The notes under the pieces: model-generated
What the model saw: the letters and a program-made list of their open reading frames with translations, nothing else
Databases searched by the model: none
What the model was told of the DNA's origin: nothing
Program-made: the position numbers and the translations under genes
Shown here: positions 1 through 9,500 of the stretch, one piece after another
How positions within the stretch are numbered: the first letter of the stretch is position 1
How the letters are laid out: every line of letters starts with the position of its first letter
From: an uncultured Prevotellaceae bacterium
GTDB taxonomy: Bacteria; Bacteroidota; Bacteroidia; Bacteroidales; Bacteroidaceae
NCBI GenBank assembly: GCA_900315565.1
Contig: OMZS01000014.1
Coordinates: 1-64,000 of the forward strand
Reading direction: 5' to 3'
Length of the DNA: 64,000 bases

Positions 1-1
1 C

Positions 2-205
2 GAGGCATTCGGATATGACGGATTCAGCAAGGTCATCGAGACCTTTGAGAACCATAACGATACTATCATCAATTACTTTGAGGACAGACTGACTAATGCA
101 TCGGCAGAGTCGTTCAATGCAAAAATCAAGGCTTTCAGGACTCAGTTCAGAGGCGTGGGGGATATCAGGTTCTTCATGTACAGACTAGCAACACTTTATT
201 CTTGA
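2..205 (+). CDS. Transposase, C-terminal end (cut by window edge)
   Basis: An open frame runs from the window edge to a TGA and gives 67 residues. It ends in a block containing NASAESFNAKIKAFRTQFRG followed by an FFMYRL-like stretch, which resembles the C-terminus of Bacteroidetes DDE transposases of the ISL3/ISAon1 type, where the Glu of ASAESFNAK belongs to the catalytic triad. The family call is from memory of that signature. The 5' part lies outside the window, so intactness cannot be judged. The following 200 bp probably contain the end of the element. Confidence 0.7.
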   Translation, partial: EAFGYDGFSKVIETFENHNDTIINYFEDRLTNASAESFNAKIKAFRTQFRGVGDIRFFMYRLATLYS

Positions 206-415
206 TTAGCCTGCATCCGCCAACCAGGAAAATCCGCTGACCCGGCTTTTGTCGCTGCAGCAGCTGCGATGAATGTTTCCGGCTTAGTGTCAGCAGTCCT
301 TAATGCCTGGTTTGCAGTGAGTTTTTGAGAGATTTAACAAATAATGTGTTAATAAACGACCAAAATCTCATTTCATACTCGTTTTTAAAGTAAAAAACAA
401 TAATAAATAATAACT
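206..415. other. Gap holding the probable IS end and the lipoprotein leader
   Basis: No gene is visible. The first half contains a GC-rich stretch with the short palindrome GCTGCAGCAGCTGC-like sequence near 262-276, possibly part of the insertion-sequence end. The second half turns AT-rich and ends in a purine/A-rich leader just before the ATG at 416. No clear TAnnTTTG promoter was found. Confidence 0.4.
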
Positions 416-1231
416 ATGGAAAAGCTTAAGTTCTTGTGTTTATTTACTGCTGTCTTGTTTGCTTTTGCAGGTTGCAGCAAAGATGATGATGATGTCTTTG
501 CCAACGTACCTAACAATTTGGACTCATCGTTGCTACCAGGCTATTGGCTCATGGTGACGGATAGCGGCATTTCAAAAAATGGCCTTTGGATTTCTGAAGA
601 AGAAGACACCTTCTTTGGTGACGGAGGAAAGAAAGTGACTGATTTCTTACTACAAGACAGTGCGTATGTTCCTGCAACTCTGTGGGGAAATTATACATGG
701 AAGGTACTGGAGAATGGTGTCATTTGCATTAACAAGTACCGGGAAGGTGGAATGGCAGTAATCAGTCTGACAAATGATATTCTGGTAATGAAACCTTTTC
801 GCTATATAGACGGCAAGCTGGTCGCTAATGATAAAACCAACAAATGGAAGCGCTCGTCGTATCCTATAGAGATTGAATACAGCTATGACACAAATTACGG
901 CCCATACTATGGCGGCTACAACTATGATAATGCCCGGAGGGAGTATGTCAGTCTGGAGAGCCTTCCGCAATGGCTGAGGGCGTGGATTGCCTCTGAAGAA
1001 GAAAGGACGAACCGGCGTGGAGTAATTTTCCGAAAAGGGTATAACGACCCCAAACTATTCCGTGGAGAATGGAACGACACTGTTTATTACTATATTTACA
1101 TAAAAGAAGACGGCTGTTTCCTCTGTGACAGCTACTATGAGGACGGAACACCCTTGGACTTTGAGAACGAGCAGGTGAGACAGGCTTTTGAGAACTCTAT
1201 TCCGCAAATGAAGCGCATCATCGTCAACTAA
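416..1231 (+). CDS. Outer-surface lipoprotein, function unknown
   Basis: 271 residues with a lipoprotein signal peptide: hydrophobic stretch at residues 5-18, lipobox AFAGC and lipidated Cys20, followed by the acidic SKDDDD spacer typical of Bacteroidetes surface-exported lipoproteins. The N-terminal half (about 40-140) begins with a GYW-type strand and looks like a lipocalin-like beta domain. The C-terminal part (about 180-271) starts LPQWLRAWI and resembles a small domain repeated in Bacteroidetes lipoproteins. No enzymatic motif is visible. The coding sequence is more AT-rich than the housekeeping genes around it and it follows a transposase, which fits an accessory locus. Confidence 0.75.
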   Translation: MEKLKFLCLFTAVLFAFAGCSKDDDDVFANVPNNLDSSLLPGYWLMVTDSGISKNGLWISEEEDTFFGDGGKKVTDFLLQDSAYVPATLWGNYTWKVLENGVICINKYREGGMAVISLTNDILVMKPFRYIDGKLVANDKTNKWKRSSYPIEIEYSYDTNYGPYYGGYNYDNARREYVSLESLPQWLRAWIASEEERTNRRGVIFRKGYNDPKLFRGEWNDTVYYYIYIKEDGCFLCDSYYEDGTPLDFENEQVRQAFENSIPQMKRIIVN

Positions 1232-1245
1232 TAAAGAACAATTAG

Positions 1246-1479
1246 ATATTTACAAAACCACACTTCGATTGTCTTATCCATTACACCGAAAATGGGCATA
1301 ACTATCATTATATTGAAACATCCAATGGGGACAGGTATTACTGTTTTCCCGTGACACCCTTGGGCAACTATGAAGAAGTGTTCAATAAAGAGTTTGTCGA
1401 AGGAACCGAAATTGTTTTTAGCGGCAAAGTGTATAAAATGAATGAAACACTTGTTGAGATAAACCCTGTTTTTCCTTAG
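1246..1479 (+). pseudogene. Remnant of a small secreted protein, start lost
   Basis: Reading from just after a TAG at 1243-1245, 77 sense codons run to a TAG at 1477-1479 without an early ATG. The composition is protein-like: aromatic-rich, with HYTENGHNYHYIETSNG, then a YCFPV strand and EGTEIVFSGKVYKMNE. The end resembles the closing strands of small OB/NigD-like Bacteroidetes lipoproteins. It is in a different frame from the preceding lipoprotein. I infer a gene whose 5' end was lost, perhaps during the insertion-sequence event upstream. Confidence 0.45.
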
Positions 1480-1510
1480 TTAAAGCAAAAAATCTTCAGA
1501 AAAAGGAAAT

Positions 1511-1625
1511 ATCTTCCGTCGATATAATAACATCTTCCGACGAACCAAAAATATCTCCCGACGCTGTGCCAAAATTCTCTAGAAAATTTTGAAACAGTGT
1601 CGGGAGATATTTCTATCAGTTCGTC
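1511..1625. repeat. CTAG-core dyad with 21-bp phased half-units, copy 1
   Basis: Half-units of the form ATCTTCCGTCG begin a strict series with core positions 1514, 1535 and 1556 (21 bp apart). The last is the left arm of a palindrome centred on CTAG at 1579-1582; the right arm (TGTCGGGAGATAT) lies at 1599-1611. Left arm to core and core to right arm are both 23 bp. It lies between the gene remnant and the 3' end of ddh, a convergent intergenic position. Confidence 0.85.
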
Positions 1626-1726
1626 GAATGGCTCAGTAAAGCCAAGTGGTGGATTCCTTTTTTAACGACGCGCTGCGGCGGATTCTCTGAGTCTGGGGCA
1701 GGCGCAGTACATTACGTGATCAGAGT

Positions 1727-2626
1727 TTACACCAAGTGCTCGATGAGGTCGGCGCGGTCGCCGGGGAGCATGTCGATGACGGGAATCTCGACCATGGTGT
1801 AGCAGCCGGGTTGCTGGCGCATGCTGGCGCGGGCGACGTTGACGAGTACCTGAGCCGTGAGGGCGGGGTTGTTGATGCTCATGTTGAACTCCAGACGCTG
1901 GTTCTGGGTCTTGCCGCTAACGCCCTTGCGCACGAGGTTGACACCGTGACCCATGTCGCGCACGGCATCGACGCTCTCCACTTGGAACACGTGGGTCTCG
2001 TCGTTGGCAAAGTAGGGGTCGGCCTTGATGGCGGCGGTGACATCTTCGAGGCGGGCGCCGTCCTCAAGCTCTACATACACCATGCGGCGGTGGATGCCTT
2101 CGCCGAGAGGAATGGTCATGGAGAGGGCGTTGCGCACACCTTCCTTAGAACGCACGCAGACGGAGTGCCCCATCGACATACCGGGGCCGAAATTGGTATA
2201 GCTCAGGCCCTTGGGGGCGAGGCTCTGCATGAGTGTGCGCACAATGCTGTCGGAGCCCGGGTCCCATCCGGCGGCAATGACGCTCACGGTGCCGGTTTGC
2301 TTATTGAGCTCCATGAGGCGCTCGCGGTAGCCGCGTATGTTGGTGTGTATGTCGAACGAATCAACGGTGTTGATGCCCAGGGGCAGTATCTGCTTGGCAA
2401 ATTCCTCGCACGAGCGGGTGGGTGTGGCCAAGATGGCCACATCTACGTTCTCCAGTTCGCGGATGTTCTTCACAACGGCGTAGGGTGCCAGTTCAGCGGG
2501 TTTGTTTTCTGCCCCGTTACGGCGCACGATGCCTGCGATTTCGAAGTCGTTGGAGGCCTCAAGAGCCTCGATGGTGTACTTTCCGATGTTGCCGTAACCC
2601 ACTACGGCTGCTCTGATTTTTTTCAT
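1727..2626 (-). CDS. ddh: meso-Diaminopimelate D-dehydrogenase
   Basis: 299 residues. The enzyme reductively aminates L-2-amino-6-oxopimelate with NADPH and ammonia to meso-diaminopimelate, a one-step branch to lysine and peptidoglycan. The Rossmann motif is VVGYGNIGKY at residues 6-15, and later blocks AAGWDPGSDS and TNFGPGMSMGHS match the family. I place the start at 2626 (MKKIRAAV) because the -7 box TACTTTTG on the minus strand lies just upstream, near 2657-2664, so the longer frame to 2659 would begin at the promoter. Length fits the family (about 300-326). It appears to be a single-gene unit, convergent with the upstream lipoprotein. Confidence 0.92.
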   Translation of the reverse strand: MKKIRAAVVGYGNIGKYTIEALEASNDFEIAGIVRRNGAENKPAELAPYAVVKNIRELENVDVAILATPTRSCEEFAKQILPLGINTVDSFDIHTNIRGYRERLMELNKQTGTVSVIAAGWDPGSDSIVRTLMQSLAPKGLSYTNFGPGMSMGHSVCVRSKEGVRNALSMTIPLGEGIHRRMVYVELEDGARLEDVTAAIKADPYFANDETHVFQVESVDAVRDMGHGVNLVRKGVSGKTQNQRLEFNMSINNPALTAQVLVNVARASMRQQPGCYTMVEIPVIDMLPGDRADLIEHLV

Positions 2627-2807
2627 TTTGTTTTTTGAGTTTGGTTGTTTTGGGTGCAAAAGTACAGAAAAAACTTGAAACGCGTTTACAAATAGTCAAA
2701 AATTTTGCACGAAAGGTGTCAAAAGGTAAAATAATTGCCTTGATGCAATAAAATGTAAGTTTTGTTCGTTAGTATTGATGTATATATACATAAAAAGGTA
2801 AGTTTGT

Positions 2808-3437
2808 ATGATAGAATATGTGAAGGGTGAGCTCACCGAGCTTACTCCTGCGCTGGCTGTCGTCGAAGCTGGCGGTGTGGGTTATGGTCTGAACATCTCG
2901 CTCAATACGTTCAGTGCCATTCAAGGCAAACAACAGGTGAAACTCTATGTGCACGAGGCACTTGTTACGGGCGGGCGCGACGACTCGTTCACCCTCTACG
3001 GCTTTGCCTCGCGTCAGGAGCGCGAGCTCTACCGGCAGCTGATTACCGTGAGCGGCGTGGGTGCCAACACGGCGCGCATGATTCTCTCGAGCATTGCGCC
3101 CCAGGAACTGTGCAATGTCATCGCCACGGGCAACGAGCGCATGCTGAAGAGCGTGAAGGGCATCGGCCTGCGCACGGCGCAGCGCATCATTGTGGATTTG
3201 AAGGACAAGATAGAGGCTCCGCTCTTTGCCCCGCAGGAAGGTGGAGGTGCGGCCAACCAAACGTCTGCAGGCATGGGCGCGGCACAGCGTGTGGTGCGCG
3301 ACGAGGCCATCGGCGCTCTCACCATGTTGGGATTCTCGCCGGCACCATCGGCCAAAGTGGTTTCGGCCATCCTTCAAGAGCAGCCCGACCTGCCCGTGGA
3401 GCAGGTGGTGAAAATGGCGCTGAAGCAGATAAAGTAA
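2808..3437 (+). CDS. ruvA: Holliday junction DNA helicase subunit RuvA
   Basis: 209 residues, the usual RuvA length. Domain I is the N-terminal OB fold starting IEYVKGELTEL. Domain II carries two helix-hairpin-helix motifs, visible as ITVSGVGANTARMIL and VKGIGLRTAQRII. A flexible linker rich in Gly/Ala follows, and a C-terminal three-helix domain ends at VVKMALKQIK. RuvA tetramers bind four-way junctions and load RuvB for branch migration. The gene is followed by sprA at 117 bp, an arrangement I recall from other Bacteroidetes. Confidence 0.95.
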   Translation: MIEYVKGELTELTPALAVVEAGGVGYGLNISLNTFSAIQGKQQVKLYVHEALVTGGRDDSFTLYGFASRQERELYRQLITVSGVGANTARMILSSIAPQELCNVIATGNERMLKSVKGIGLRTAQRIIVDLKDKIEAPLFAPQEGGGAANQTSAGMGAAQRVVRDEAIGALTMLGFSPAPSAKVVSAILQEQPDLPVEQVVKMALKQIK

Positions 3438-3440
3438 AAA

Positions 3441-3482
3441 AGAGCCCACCCCCAGCCCCTCCCCAAGGGAGGGGAGAGCGAA
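3441..3482. repeat. C-rich/G-rich dyad element (CCCCTCCCC type)
   Basis: A GC-rich stretch with CCCACCCCCAGCCCCTCCCC followed by AAGGGAGGGGAG forms a strong hairpin. Two related copies occur near 42199-42237 (opposite strand) and 42269-42312. Such elements are scattered in many Bacteroidetes genomes. Here it sits 3 bp after ruvA and could act as a transcription or RNA stability element between ruvA and sprA. Confidence 0.7.
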
Positions 3483-3514
3483 GAGGGGAGTTCAGAATTT
3501 AAAGAACAAATCAT

Positions 3515-3557
3515 AAAGTTCAAAGTTCAAAGATCAAAGTTCAAAGATCAAAGTTGA
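3515..3557. repeat. 7-bp word repeat in the sprA leader
   Basis: Tandem degenerate repeats of the words AAAGTTC and AAAGATC fill the end of the ruvA-sprA gap and run into the putative TTG start of sprA. It is one of many gaps in this window built from short direct repeats. Confidence 0.8.
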
Positions 3558-6500
3558 AAAGGCAGCTAATGACATTGTTACTGATGGCGGTCGGCATCCT
3601 GACGGTGCTGGCCAGCCTGGCTTTGCCCTTGCAGCAGGACATACGCAGCCGCCAACGCAACAATGCTCAGGAGAAGAAAGAGGAGAGTGGAGAGAGGAGA
3701 GAGGACAGCCGCCGTGCACAGAGTCCTGAGAGCCGCCGCACTCAGGGGCCGGGAAACCGCCCTGCTCAGGGAACGGGCAGCGCGGCCAGTCGCGATACCG
3801 CCTCGACGAAGGTGCCTCAGTTCAACCAGATAGTGATAGAGGATGAGGATATTCCCGACTCACTGCTCAATCCGCGTTGGAAAATTCAGCGCACCACGCC
3901 CATTACCGAGGATGACCTGCGTCGCGGCTCAGCCGACCTCACGATGCCCGACAACTTGAAGCAGAACGTAGTTTACAACGACACGCTCGACCGCTATATC
4001 ATCGGCTCGAAGATAGGCGACTCGTATATTAACGCGCCCATCATGATGACTCCCGAGGAGTATCGCAAGTGGAGCGAGCGCCAGGCGTTTCGCGACTTCT
4101 TCCGCTCGAAGAGCGAGGAGATTCTGAAGACGCAGGGCAAGGAGAAATTCTCGTTCACCGACATGCACTTCGACCTGGGGCCCGCCGAGAAGATATTCGG
4201 CCCAGGCGGCGTGCGCATCAAGACGCAAGGTACAGCCGAACTGAAGTTCGGGGCCACGATGAAAAACATCGACAATCCCTCGCTGCCCGTGCGCAACCGT
4301 AAGACCACGAGCATGGACTTTGACGAGAAAATCAACATCAACGTGAACGGAAAGGTGGGCGATAAGGTGAACATGAACCTGAACTACAACACCGACGCCA
4401 CCTTCGACTTCGACTCGCAAAACCTGAAACTGAAATACGAGGGCAAGGAAGACGAAATCATCAAGCTGGTGGAGGCGGGCAATGTGTCGTTCCCCAGCAA
4501 CTCGTCGCTGGTAACGGGAGCCAGTTCGCTTTTCGGTATCCGCTCCGACTGGCAGTTTGGCAAACTGAAGCTGCAGACCGTGGTGTCGCAGAAGAAATCG
4601 TCGTCGAAGAGTGTTTCGTCGAAGGGCGGCGTGCAGCTGAAACCCTTCGAGATTGACGCGGCCGACTATGAGGAAAACCGCCACTTCTTCCTCTCGCAGT
4701 TCTTCCGCGACAAATATGCCGAGTCGATGAAGACCCTGCCCAATGTCACCACGGGTATCGACATCAGCCACGTGGAGATATGGGTGACCAACAAGACGGG
4801 CAACACCAACAACACACGAAACATCATCGCCCTGACCGACCTGGGCGAAAACAGCCGAGTGAGCAACAGCCTCTGGACCACCACTGGCCAGGATGTGCCC
4901 AGCAACAATGCCAACACCGAGTATGGCCAGATGGTGAGCGCGTATGCCGCTGCCCGTAACATCGACCAGACGAGCACTACCTTCGACGGCATTGGCAACT
5001 TTGTGGGCGGCACCGACTATGAGAAGCTGGAGAGCGCCCGTTTGCTCAGTCCGTCGGAATATACCGTGAACCGCGCCATGGGCTATGTGTCGCTGAAGAC
5101 CGCCCTGCAAACCGACCAGGTGCTGGCCGTGGCCTACGAGTACACCTACCGCGGTGTGACCTATCAGGTGGGAGAGCTGGCCAACAACATCTCTGACGTG
5201 AAGCAGGCGCTCTTTGTGAAGTCGCTGAAAAACACCAGCAACAACCCGCAGCAGGGCAACTGGAACCTGATGATGAAAAACGTTTACTACCTGGCCTCGA
5301 CGGTAGAGAAAGACAAATTCCGCCTGGACGTGAAGTTCCAGAGCGACACGGCGGGCGTCTATCTGTCGTATATCCCCGAGAAAGAGGTGAAGAGCGAGCC
5401 TATCATCCGTCTGTTGGGAGCCGACCGGCTGGACAATAACAACAAGGCGCACTCAAACGGCTATTTTGACTACGTGGAAGGCTACACCGTGAGCAACGGC
5501 CGCGTATTCTTCCCCGAGGCAGAGCCTTTCGGAGCCGACCTTTACCGGTTTCTCACCAGCAAGGGCGTCGCGGCCGACGTGGCGCGCAAATATTGCTTCA
5601 ACGAGCTTTACGACTCAACCAAGACCATTGCGAAGCAGATAGCCGAAAAGGACAAGTTTATGCTTGTAGGCCAGTTCCGAGGCACTTCGGCCAGCGTCAT
5701 CAGCTTGGGTGCCTACAACGTGCCACAAGGTAGCGTGAAGGTGACTGCCAACGGGGTGGAGCTTCACGAGGGAAGCGACTATACCGTGGATTATAGTGCC
5801 GGAGAGGTAACTATCATCAACCAAAGCATTCTCGACGCGCAGCCAGTAATCAATGCCAGTTTTGAGAGCAACACCGACTACGGGCAGCAGCGCAAAACCA
5901 TGTTCGGAGTGAACTGGGAGTACGATTTTTCGAAAAATTTGCAGCTCAGCGGCACCTTGCAGCATCTTTCCGAGCAGTCGCTCACCACCAAGGTGAACAT
6001 GGGCTCGGAGCCGCTCAACAATACGCTGTGGGGCGTGAACATTAACTGGAAGAAAGAGAGCCAGTGGCTCACCAATCTGCTCGACCGCCTGCCGCTGCTG
6101 CATTGCACCCAGCCTTCGAACATCACCTTCAGGGGAGAGTTTGCCCAGCTCATTGCCGGACAAAGTCGCGGCACGCAAGACAATGCCTCCTATCTCGACG
6201 ACTTCGAGAATACCAATAACTCCATCGACGTGAGTACGCCCACATCGTGGGTGCTAAGCAGCGTGCCCAGCATGTTTGCCGAACAGAAGGACAAAACTAC
6301 CGTTGCCAGCGGATACAACCGCTCGCAGCTGGCCTGGTACACCATCGACCAGTTGTTTACACGTCGTAGCAGCTCACTCACACCGAGTCACATCAAGAGC
6401 GACCTCAACCAGCTCTCCAACCACTACGTGCGCGAAATCTACGTCAACGAGGTGTTCCCCAACCGCCAGCAGAGCAGCTACAACGGCTCCACCGCTCCGC

Positions 6501-9500
6501 TCATGGTGCTCAACATGGCCTACTATCCCAACGAGCGCGGTCCGTACAACCTGAACCCCGACCTCACCCAGGACGGTAAGCTCACCAACCCCGAGGAGAA
6601 GTGGGGTGGAATGATGCGGCGCCTCGACACCAACGACTTTGAGACGGCCAACATTGAGTATATTGAGTTCTGGATGCTCGACCCCTTCATTTACACCGCC
6701 GAGCAGAGCGATGCCAACCAGTATGGTGGCGACTTCTACATCAATTTGGGCGAGGTGAGCGAGGACATTCTCCGCGATGGCAAAAAGTTTCATGAGAGTG
6801 GTATGCCCGTTGATGGCACAAGCAGCTTCACCACCACACAGTGGGGTAAGATTCCCGTGCAGGCCAACGAGAACTATGCCTTTGTCACCACCAGTGGTTC
6901 GCGTGCTTTGCAGGACGTGGGCTTCAACGGACTCACCGACGAGGAAGAGCGCAGCTACGGAGCCTACAAAGAGTTTCTGACCGCCATTCAGGGCAAGGTG
7001 TCCCCGGCTGTGTTCGACTCTATTTTCAACGACCCCGCCAACGATGACTATCACTACTTCCGAGGCTCAGACTACGACCAGCGTGAGCTCTCCATCCTGG
7101 AACGCTATAAGCGCATCAACAATCCGCAGGGCAACTCGCCCGACAACGAGAGCCGTACCGAAAGCTACGACACTTCGTACAAGACCGGTCCCGACGTGGA
7201 GGACATCAATCAGGACCACACGCTCAATGAGTATGAGAAATACTATCAGTACCACCTCAGCATTCGTCCCCAGGACATGGTGGTGGGGCGCAACTACATT
7301 GTTGACGAGCGTACCAGTGGTGGAACCCTGCGCAACGGCGAGAAGTACAGCGTGAGGTGGTATCAGTTCCGCATTCCCATTCGCGACTACGAGACCAAGG
7401 TGGGCACCATCAACGATTTCAGTTCCATACGCTTCATGCGCATGTTCCTCACGGCGTTCGAGAAACCCATTGTGCTGCGCTTTGCCAATTTCGACCTGGT
7501 GCGCGGCGAGTGGCGCATTTACGAGCAGTCGCTCAATACGGGCAGCACCGAGACCGGCAAGATGTCGGTAAGTGCGGTTAACATTGAGGAGAACAGCGAC
7601 AAGACTCCCGTCAACTATGTGCTGCCGCCGGGCATCAGCCGTGTGCAAGACCCCACACAGCCCCAGTTGGTGGAAAGCAATGAGCAGGCCCTCAACATCA
7701 TGGTCACCAACCTGGCTCCGGGCGAGTCGAAAGCTGTCTATAAGAACACCACCCAGGACTTGCGCCAATACAAGCGTCTGCAGATGTTCGCCCATGCCAA
7801 CGTGATTGAGCCCAATGCCACGGGACTGCGCGACAATCAGCTGGCCATGTTCATACGTCTGGGAAGCGACTATAAGAACAACTACTATGAGTATGAGATT
7901 CCGCTCAAGCTCACTCCTGCAGGCAACTATTACGACAACGTAAACGACCGCCGCATGGTGTGGCCCGAGGAAAACATGCTCGATGTGCCGCTCGACATCT
8001 TTACCAAACTGAAGAAAGAGCGCAACAAAGCCAAGGCCGAGGGGCGCGCCTCCTACAACCAGCTGTTCACGGCCTACGACGATGACAAACCCGCCAACAA
8101 GGTGAGCATTATGGGTAACCCCACGCTGGGCGAGGTGAAGACCATGATTATTGGTGTGCGCAACCTGTCGGGCGAACAAAAGTCGGGCGAGGTGTGGGTC
8201 AACGAGCTGCGACTGAAAGAATATAATAATAACGGTGGTTGGGCGGCTCAGGGTGCTCTCAACATGCAGCTTTCCGACGTGGGTACACTCAATGTCTCCG
8301 GGCGCATGATGACCGAAGGCTTCGGCGGGCTGGAGCAAGGGGTCAGCCAACGTTCGCAGAATGACGAGAAGTCCTACAACGTTACGGCCAACTTTGAACT
8401 GGGCAAGTTCTTCCCCGATAAGCTTAAAGTGTCGGCACCCATCTATTACTCGGTGCAGAAAGAAGAGTCGCGGCCCAAATACAATCCGCTCGACAACGAC
8501 ATGCTGCTCAAAGACGCGCTCGAATCTACAGGAAGCAAGCACGAGCGCGACTCCATTGAGAGCATAGCCGTTACCAAAACCACCAACACCAACTTCTCGT
8601 TGTCGAATGTGCGCATGGGTGTGCAGACCAAAGGCCATCCCATGCCTTACGATCCGGCCAACTTCTCGTTCTCCTACAGCCACTCCCACCGCCATAGCAG
8701 CGGCGAGACGCTCGTTTATGAGAACGACGACACCTGGCGTGGAGCCTTCAATTATAGCTACACGCCTGTATATAAGGCTTTTGAACCTTTTAAGAAGATA
8801 AAGAGTAAGAGTAAGTATTGGGACATTCTGAAGCGCTTTGGCATCAACTGGCTGCCGCAGAACATTCAGTTTAGCACCGACCTGAACCGTGTTTATTATG
8901 AGCAGCAGATGCGCGACATGGAGAGCATGGGAGGCGATCAGTTGCCCCTCACCTTCAATGAGCAGTTCCTCTGGAACCGCGAGTTCTCTCTGCGATGGGA
9001 TTTCACTAAAAATCTGCACATGAACTTCAACAGTGCCACCCGCGCACAGATAGAAGAGCCCTACACTCCCGTAAACAAAGACCTCTATTCCGACCGCTAC
9101 ACGGCCTGGAAAGACTCTGTGTGGACCAGCATCAAGAACTTTGGAACTCCGCTCGACTATCAGCAGAATTTCACTATGTCGTACCAGCTGCCGCTCAACC
9201 TGATACCTATCTTCGACTGGCTCAATGCCGATGCCAGCTATAACGCCACCTACCGTTGGAACCGTGGTGCCGAGTTGGAAAGCGGACTCCGCCTTGGCAA
9301 CACCATCAATAACAACCGCAACCTCAACATCAACGGGACGCTTAACATGGAGAAACTCTACAACCAGATTCCGTTCCTGAAGAAGACCAACGAGCGGTTC
9401 AACAAAAACCAGCGCTACGACCGCAATGCCGAGAAACGGAAGAAAGAACAGGCCAAGAACCTGAAGAAACCAGGCAGTAAGGACGGTGACAAAGATCAGG

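Noticed and set aside
1736..2638. Plus-strand open frame of 300 codons over ddh
   Set aside because: It mirrors ddh, which has a full set of family motifs; the product is Gly/His/Val-rich without domains.
2800..2810. TAAGTTTG one base before the ruvA ATG as a leaderless promoter
   Set aside because: With 1 nt between box and ATG, transcription would start inside the coding region; it is probably chance, and upstream AT-rich sequence offers other promoters.
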